DNA of 64,000 bases from Steromphala cineraria (Eukaryota > Mollusca > Gastropoda > Trochida > Trochidae), in contig OU744724.1 in NCBI GenBank assembly GCA_916613615.1, positions 32,075,452 to 32,139,451 of the forward strand, given 5' to 3'. The stretch's first letter is position 1. Each line of letters begins with the position of its first letter. Shown here one piece after another: positions 57,120-64,000 of the stretch. Position numbers and translations under genes: made by a program. The notes under the pieces were generated by a model that was not told where the DNA came from, made no database searches, and worked only from the letters and a program-made list of their open reading frames with translations.

Positions 57120-59200
57120 AGCTATAGAAACTATAATGGTTTATTTAACAACTTTTTCATTTTGTAATACTATCAACATCCAATCATCCATCCATCCCTG
57201 GTTTCATAGTAGTGACCTTAAGCGTATATATATACTTTTCATCCCACTTATTAAAATAATAACAATAAATTGAAACAGACAAGTTTACCGAAAAGGTTTT
57301 ATGATGAAAGAAAAAGAAATAAAATGTCTTTCACTGAATGGGTCTAAAATATTTAGCGTGTGGAATGAATGTGGAAATTATATATGAACTGAATGAAAAA
57401 CAAGGAAATACCTTCAAACTCACCGGTTGTATCCTATTTAGCTATGTTAGCATGTACAGTCTACGACTGAGTAGTTCAAGCTTACGTCATACCGGAAACA
57501 ATATGTTCTCAATTTCCTCTTCAAATATCACAGTGTCAGATCCTCTAATTGACCGGCATGAAGTCCGCAGGCCTTGAATATCTGACAACAGAAAGGCATG
57601 ACAATAAATGCCACGACAGTGCATGATGCATGGAGTAACATGCATAGCTTCAATGTAGGGAATTATGCATTTGTTAAGAGGGAATGATGAACATTTTGAA
57701 AATAAATCGGTTAGCGTAGACACTTTTCCAATGTCAATGTTATTAAATCAGATCGTTGTCAGCTACCTAGTCTAACACTCCGACTGTAGTTAAAACATTT
57801 TTTTCTTAACAAAACCTATTGAAAAGCAAGTCTAGATCTGTAGTGAAATTTCCAAATTTGAAAACAAAAATTGTTTTTGAGAATTATTATTTTGAGAGAC
57901 TAAATATAAGTGTACCAGGTGCCAAACGCAGGTCTTTTAACTGCATAAGGAGTGCAGCAACATTACGAGTTAGTATTACACACAGACGCTTGAGCATATA
58001 ATTCACCCCATGAAAGCAAGTCTAGATCTGGGCTGCTCTGAAAATCTCCATTTGTCTGAGGCTCCTTTTAACAATTTAATAAAATAAGATTTTACTAAAA
58101 AAAAATACAGAGACTAAATGTAAGTCTACATTACGAGTGTGTAGTTATTAGTTTTTAGCTCCGCTTTGGCAATATTTCAACCATAAGCGGTCAAACTTAG
58201 GATCTCATTTTAATGATATTGAATGTGTTAAAGATAAAAATTTATTTAAACATCTTTTTGGAACCAACATAACATTGTAAACAGTTAGGGAGCTTATGAA
58301 GCACGAGAGCTTATACACCAAAAATACCAGACAATAACAACAGAATGAAAAGATCTGAGCTAGACCAATTGGAAAACTGACATCAAATCTACATATACTG
58401 GATGGACATCCTTTAATTTTGTAGATAGCTTGTACTGATGAATTCTAATGTATGTTTTTTAAAAGGAAACTTGTATCATAACAATGAACTATTGCATATT
58501 CTCATCAAAGTGGTTAAAGTTCATCACCCGTGAAGACAAACGGAAAGAAAATGTGAATATATCTGATGACATACATGTATGCTTTCTAATGTAAGCGATG
58601 TTCACGTCAGTCAGTTTTCATAGCAATGATGTAAATAATCGCCCGTGTAGTTTTAGAATGATAAGGATCTTTGTGACAATTGCACAAGTAAGGTGTAAAT
58701 TGCTACCGCTTGCCATCGCACGCTACTATAAACAATATCATTCTTAATGGAGACAAGCTTTATGATATAATCGCCCTCACTTCTTGAAGCGCAAAGATTG
58801 GTTGCGCAATACACAGATAATATATGGTTCACCTTTGAAGATCGTTTTGACGGTTATGTGGGGCGCTCCAATCTTGATGTTTAATCTTTGTCGGTGTATA
58901 CAAGCCTTGTTGAGGCCTAAAGTATGTCTGGGTTAGTCATGTTAGGGGGTAAGGTATACGGGGGTGGGGGGACGGGTCATGCATGTGACATAGATTATGA
59001 CATCCACCTGTGATTTTAGTCTGAGTTTAAAATTGGGAGATGTTGTGAAGGTGCATAATTTTAAATTTCTAACTCAAACTCAATCTTTTAAAAATAAGCA
59101 TACGTTTTACATCATCTCATACAATCCATCCTTAAACGATTACAAATGTCTCTCAGACATGCAGTCAAATTAACATTTAATTCAAACTATATTTAACATA
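57120..59200. other. No confident feature
   Basis: A short direct repeat 'gaaagcaagtctagatctg' occurs at about 57,821 and 58,013. Otherwise only chance frames and AT-rich sequence. Confidence 0.4.
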
Positions 59201-59276
59201 CTACCTTGGGCATAATAACAAACACATGAGGTAAAACTTGGATATATAACCCTCAATGTCACAAAGCCCTGTCTCG

Positions 59277-59362
59277 TCCCCCCCCCCCGTCCCTCCAATG
59301 CCTCCCCTACCCCCTTCCCATGTCTCCCCCACCCCCTTCCCATGTCCCCCCACCCCACTGTC
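59277..59362 (-). promoter_or_regulatory. C-rich tract upstream of the nidogen-like gene
   Basis: Long C runs with two copies of 'acccccttcccatgtc' lie ~200 bp before the start codon. The minus strand has several runs of five or more G and could form a G-quadruplex, the plus strand an i-motif. The frames through it (107 aa Gly-rich, 61 aa Pro-rich) are compositional artefacts. Confidence 0.5.
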
Positions 59363-59415
59363 CAGTGATAGTAACAATGTGTCTCCCAGTTGCAGCAGCC
59401 TTATCCCTACAAACG

Positions 59416-59423
59416 TGACGTCA
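59416..59423. promoter_or_regulatory. CRE palindrome TGACGTCA, with CCAAT 12 bp downstream
   Basis: A full CREB/ATF-type site 132 bp before the ATG, followed by CCAAT at 59435-59439. Together they suggest the core promoter. A 6-codon upstream ORF (ATG AGT ACA GGA GTT TGG TAG) begins near 59,482. Confidence 0.45.
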
Positions 59424-59554
59424 CATATCTTAAGCCAATGAGAACCGTGTATTGGGATCGGGACACAAAGTTTTACCAGCAATGAGTACAGGAGTTTGGT
59501 AGACAGTGTGTCGAAGGGTAACACAGTGAGTCGCGGAAGGAGGATAGAGCCGGT

Positions 59555-59758
59555 ATGGGGACTTACAACCTGTCCTTAGTGTTTGCAATCTGTCTGGCGT
59601 GTACCTGTAGCGTTCATGGAGTACCCCTGTCCCTCTTCTACCCCTTCGGATCGGAAGTGAGTGACTATGTCTTGCAACAAGGGGACGACGTTAGTTCAAC
59701 AGAGTTTCCACTCAACACTTCCATCATATATTTGGACAACACTTATAAGAATATTTAT
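59555..59758 (+). CDS. First coding exon of a nidogen-like (NIDO-domain) secreted protein
   Basis: ATG at 59555 opens 68 codons to a strong donor (TAT then GTGAGT, phase 0). Residues 1-22 are a typical signal peptide (MGTYNLSLVFAICLACTCSV, cut after ..VHG). From residue 27 the sequence LFYPFGSEVSDYVLQQGDD matches the opening of the NIDO domain of nidogens, where 'LFP.G...GD..L..GDD' is followed by a beta strand ending '..YV'. Here the exon ends NTYKNIY, and the first intron base pair gives the V. N54-T-S is an N-glycosylation sequon. Nidogens bridge laminin and collagen IV in basement membranes. SNED1 or another NIDO protein is possible, but the LQxGDDxSS text is closest to nidogen. All later exons lie beyond the window or were not found. 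Confidence 0.82.
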
Positions 59759-60651
59759 GTGAGTATATTTATCATTTTAATTATTTAAAATTATTAATTA
59801 ACGTGCGTTTATTTTGCATACGCGTGAGATGCGTCGAATACCGACTCACCTTTTAAACTGTTTAAAAGGCATTCTAGAGGTTTGCAGTTAAATATATATT
59901 ACAACAAGTTAAAGCATATGCATGAATAATGCATATACAAGCATGTTTCTTTTAAGGATAATTACGTAATCTTTCATCTTAGACGTTGTAGTGTGTATTA
60001 CAAGGTATGCTTATGCAAAAAAGGTTAAGTTTCGATTACTATATTCCAGATTTGTGACACCTTGAAATATACGCGCATTTTGTTGAAGCTTCAATAGAAG
60101 TTCATAATAGCATTTTAATTTGATAACTATCATGCGGGTACGGTTGAAGCTCCTCTATTATAATTATGATGTAAATCAGTTTTACCATGGGTTCGCGCTG
60201 TATAGATGGGACAGTGTCAATGCCCGCCAATGCATTCGTCTACACACAAAGACTATCTGAGAAGCGCGTCGCTTGATAAGCCCATGCAAATAGTTATAGA
60301 AAGAAAATGTAAGGAGAACTCTGGGAATTTTAGAATACGCATTAATGTTCAAATCTGGGTTATTGTATTTATCTTAATGTATGCAGAGCTAAGATAGTAA
60401 ATAGTTTCGTTAATATAAGGGCAACACTGATGTGTTAATTGATGATCAAGCATTTAAAACTGGTTTTAATTAAATGTATGCTACGTTGCCGCGTACCTTA
60501 CGTAACGTGCTTTGTGTTATAGATATAGTTGAAATTGGTCATTTATGTGAAAATATGCATAGCCAAATGTAGTTAAATGTAGAAATATTTAGTCCGCATA
60601 GCAAACTCTTATCGTACAGGTTTGAGTTAATCGTTATGAGAGAACACTACA

Positions 60652-61013
60652 TTAAAGGGGCAGTAGCACGTTTTTTGAAAATTTTATATTTTAAATATTT
60701 CACTTATAATATAAGTTAATGCTAAATGTATTATATGACAGTGTCAAAAATCTCATTTCACAAGCCAATTCCCTATAGTAAGAGGACAAAGTATAATGAT
60801 TCACATAAAATCCATTGGCGGCCATTTGTTGTGAACACCTTTAATTAATTTTGTGTCAGAAAAAGGTATCACATGACTAAACTTTATGTTATATATTTGA
60901 ATTATTACTGCTTCATATAGTTTAAATACAATGTCTTTCAATTGGAACCATTTATTTTCATTTTCCTGACATCACCTTATATTCCCCCTAAAAACATGCT
61001 ACTGCCCCTTTAA
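60652..61013. mobile_element. MITE family B, full length (362 bp), inverted
   Basis: TTAAAGGGGCAGTAGCACGT at the left and ATGCTACTGCCCCTTTAA at the right form ~24-bp inverted ends with TTAA at each edge. Its body is the reverse complement of the 55,168 copy ('tcaattggaaccattta'). Confidence 0.9.
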
Positions 61014-61809
61014 ACCATTCAATACTTCTCGAAACATTATGGATCTGTTAAGATTTTCACTTGTTAATTGAACTACAAAAGCTGAAATACTGATAGAATA
61101 TATACTACATTAACATACACAACACACAAGCTTTTGAAACTAGAGAACATCTCTTTACCATTGGTAGCCACTATAGCCGACTCAGCAAGATTATACATAG
61201 CTACTTAAAACATAATGCTTGAATTAAGTGTTAGCAAACATTGTAGCTCTATGGACGACAAATACGTGATTAATTTTTCAAGTACCCGTTTGGTCTAAAA
61301 TACATTTTTGATTACAATACAATGTAGAGCAACTAGGCAAAAAGAATAGAGCTGTTGATATATAGAGCGTTGGAAGACATGTATTCACACCCACAAAGGA
61401 CCGTCTTCCATAGTGTTAAATTGCTAGTTAGCATGCCTCACTGGTTTTAGGGTCGCTGTCCGAACATTTTCCCGTCTGTGACCAGCACATGGTTGTAAAT
61501 CCCCCTCCCGAGCGTTAATTATGTCCCCCTGAACCCCTCCCGGTCCCCCTCTCAAAGGACAGAAAGTCACCGGGGACATCAAATTGCTCATTTTAAAGTT
61601 AGTTGTTTGAGGTGTGTTATTTCAACTCAGCTTAATTTAAATACCAGTGAGCTGTATTGTCAAAATGTTGACAGGCATTTGCCTGATTCCCGAGGATAAT
61701 CTTTTGAGGCTGAAGTATGTTTGCTTTAACCCTAGACCCTTATCTCTGTCAGTAGCCAGACTCGAATCTCTGATTAGGACCTTCAACACTTCAACATCTC
61801 TGATGGGGT

Positions 61810-62085
61810 CGGATCTTGTAGACGGGGGTGGGGGTCAGGGCTTAGGGTAAGAGAGATTAAGGGGTGGGGGCGATGTTCAGGGGTTGTTTTACGTCTCAGG
61901 TAGCATAGTTGTACTAGTGACTACGGGTTAAGGTAGGAGGAGATGGGTAAGGTAGATTGGGGTAGGTTGGTGTGGTGCTTTACAAGGTTGATTTCAAAGG
62001 TTTGGAGACAGCTGAAAGATCATGGGGGTTTAGTGGGAGAGGTATCGAAAAGGGTGAACATGAGGGGATGGGGGGAGGGGATGTG
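61810..62085 (+). other. G-rich stretch in nidogen intron 1
   Basis: Repeated runs of three or more G (GGGGGTGGGGGTCAGGGC, GGGGTGGGGGCG, GGGGGGAGGGG) on the plus strand, with G-quadruplex potential. No coding content. Confidence 0.5.
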
Positions 62086-64000
62086 ATATGGTATACCTCA
62101 TACAATTATAGTCATTTTAAAGGGTCCGAATATTTTTACATTTTGTACCAAATGCCAGTATTTTTAAGCTCCAAAGTTCGAAATATTGACAAAATAATCG
62201 TACAATAGTAAAGGTAATTTTAAGTTCCAAAGAAGACATAGTGAAGATTGAAAGACCATGGCATACAATATCCAGCATTCTGGAAGGAGTCTGGCTATCT
62301 GGAGAGGACTAGTCGGTTCTCCAGGAGATAGGTCTCTCCGGGATACATAATAAAATCCCCAGTAGCAGATAGTGGCATGGCGAGCTTCAAGATTGAAGCT
62401 CTCTGACATCGATTTATCGCCATTTTTATCAGGAGAAGATTTGGTTTGAGCAAGATAGAGGCGAATGGATGCCTTATCTGGCCAAGTTCTGACAAGCTCA
62501 CCATTTTGTGCTTCCATCACAGAGACTTGACCTGACCTCTCTGCGAGTATGAGACTGATAGCAGACTGATAGTCACCGCGTATTGACTACTTCCTAGTCT
62601 TCCAGACACTACGATGTTCAAGCTTATAGTCTATAATGTTTCAGTAAGTCTAGAAATGTTTCTTGAACTGATCTCCGATTTATGTCTGTGGTTTCTTATG
62701 GCAAAAACGGAAATTTCCTGAAATATATTTTTATTGAACCTTTACCAGAATGAACGTGGACTTCAAACAAATCATTAAGACATTTAGATACATGAATTGA
62801 ATCGGAGCTTGAAGTACGAACGTTGCATAATGTGGTTGACTATCAATATGTTTGATGACTTATCGAGTATGGAAAGTATCAAACGAAAATTTACGAAAGG
62901 TAAACCTTTGTCTAAAGATTGATGTTTCTGATAAATATGTCTGTCCTGGCTGAGATCTTGGTTGTTTCCAATGTGACTTTTTCGTATTCGAGGTTGAATT
63001 TTGGTTAGATACAAATGTCAGCATGTCAAAAAATTTGATAATATTCTTACATCTTACGTATGAAGCTCAATTAAAGAGGTTAAAATCTCTACGTAATCGA
63101 AACTTATCTCTGCAATGGTATATGTCAATTTAAATAGAATTTTAATTATCTTATACAAGGTAAATGTGTAACATTTGAAAGACACATTGTGAAATGTGTA
63201 AATCAGCAGTACTGAAGAAGGAACAGAGATAACTTAATTACTTCACCGATGCTAATTAACTACGACAAGTTCAAAGAGGCTTCTTGCTGTTACCCGGATG
63301 TTCCGGTAATTAACGGAGATGTTACTCTTCTGTTTCCGATTCTGTAACCGGAAGTGTCTATATCCAGCTGTTTGGACCGTATTGTAATGTAGACAATTAA
63401 AAGTTCGACGACCTAAAGGTGTAATGTGGTACCATTGTCTTAAAGCACGTGTTATACTTGGTCACAGTTCTTACGTTTTCAGTGGCTGAATTTGCTGACA
63501 TCACGTTAAATACTACTGATTCATTCAGTTTAGAATTTACTCGTCTAATTATTTAACATTTTGAACAAGATTATCTTTTTTTTCGACTGCTAGATCAGTT
63601 TATTTCTCAATAGCTGTTTAACGGGAGAGAATGGCAGAAAGATTTTATCTCAAACAACGTCCGAGGAATTTTCTCTCTTTTCTGATGAACCTTCATTGTA
63701 TATATTATTATATATGCACAAACCTATTCTCCTTTCTAAATTCAATGGATGTAGTACAAATAGTTTCTGAAAACTGATTACCATATTGATTGAACGAGCA
63801 GGATTTAAGGTATAAATGCTATCTATGAAATGTATATAGGATTACACGTATTTAATCTTAACTGTACCATACTCCTTGTTATCTTATAAATGAATGCTTT
63901 CCTATGTATATCTGTCAAAAACAGACTTGCTGAATGATGACCTAGACTGTATTAAAGACTCATATAATGTACAGTCACAGAGAAAAAAAATGAAAAATCT

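Larger units (their letters stand above)
59759..64000 (+). other. Intron 1 of the nidogen-like gene (continues past the window)
   Basis: No exon beginning with the expected NIDO continuation (V..NG.I) was found in the remaining 4.2 kb. It holds a MITE at 60,652-61,013 and a G-rich stretch near 61,810-62,080. A 118-codon minus-strand frame (62,164-62,520) of unknown meaning is also present. Confidence 0.55.

Noticed and set aside
57819..58001. 60-codon basic ORF near 57.8 kb
   Set aside because: No family resemblance, no splice support, and its edge coincides with a short direct repeat.
59201..59524. 107-codon Gly-rich minus-strand ORF
   Set aside because: It crosses the C-rich tract upstream of the nidogen-like gene; the Gly-rich part is compositional.

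Overview
The window looks like animal nuclear DNA, AT-rich, with short exons, canonical GT/AG introns and very many short dispersed repeats. The repeat mix is lophotrochozoan and most probably molluscan: tRNA-derived SINEs with a 'ctaatggctg..attgcc..gcggcgctaaacaa.aactcactcac' type tail, ~145-bp core repeats ending in an ACGG-rich stretch, a LINE 3' end with a (CTGT)n tail, and AAGGTCA-rich repeats. The species cannot be named from the sequence.

One gene is complete. RTRAF (hCLE/C14orf166 family) lies on + at 39,921-49,621 with eight coding exons that join in frame to 247 codons. A second gene is certain but only begins here: the signal-peptide and early NIDO-domain exon of a nidogen-like protein at 59,555-59,758 (+), with its first intron running to the window end. 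RTRAF next to a nidogen recalls human chromosome 14, where RTRAF adjoins NID2.

Several single exons are weaker. A start exon (39,504-39,554) and a 3' exon (37,131-37,343) on the minus strand form a candidate gene divergent from RTRAF. A minus-strand start exon lies at 10,709-10,838 with a possible noncoding first exon near 14.3 kb, and a plus-strand start exon at 4,326-4,373. A minus-strand reading frame at 35,866-36,072 is broken by an in-frame TAG.

Layout: 0-4 kb holds minisatellites, a 108-bp satellite and hairpins; 4-17 kb holds isolated exons, MITE-like elements, foldbacks and a large CCAT microsatellite; 17-32 kb is mostly single-copy AT-rich DNA with a 1.3-kb inverted-repeat element, a pentanucleotide array and hairpins; 32-36 kb holds core repeats, SINEs and a doubtful gene; 37-50 kb is the divergent pair with an element-loaded RTRAF; 50-59 kb holds SINE, Tc1 relic, LINE end and MITE copies; 59-64 kb is the nidogen-like start.

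No new enzymatic or defence system is visible. The most unusual signal is a set of short, near-perfect hairpins with unrelated arms, two of them flanked by 8- and 9-bp direct repeats like target-site duplications.
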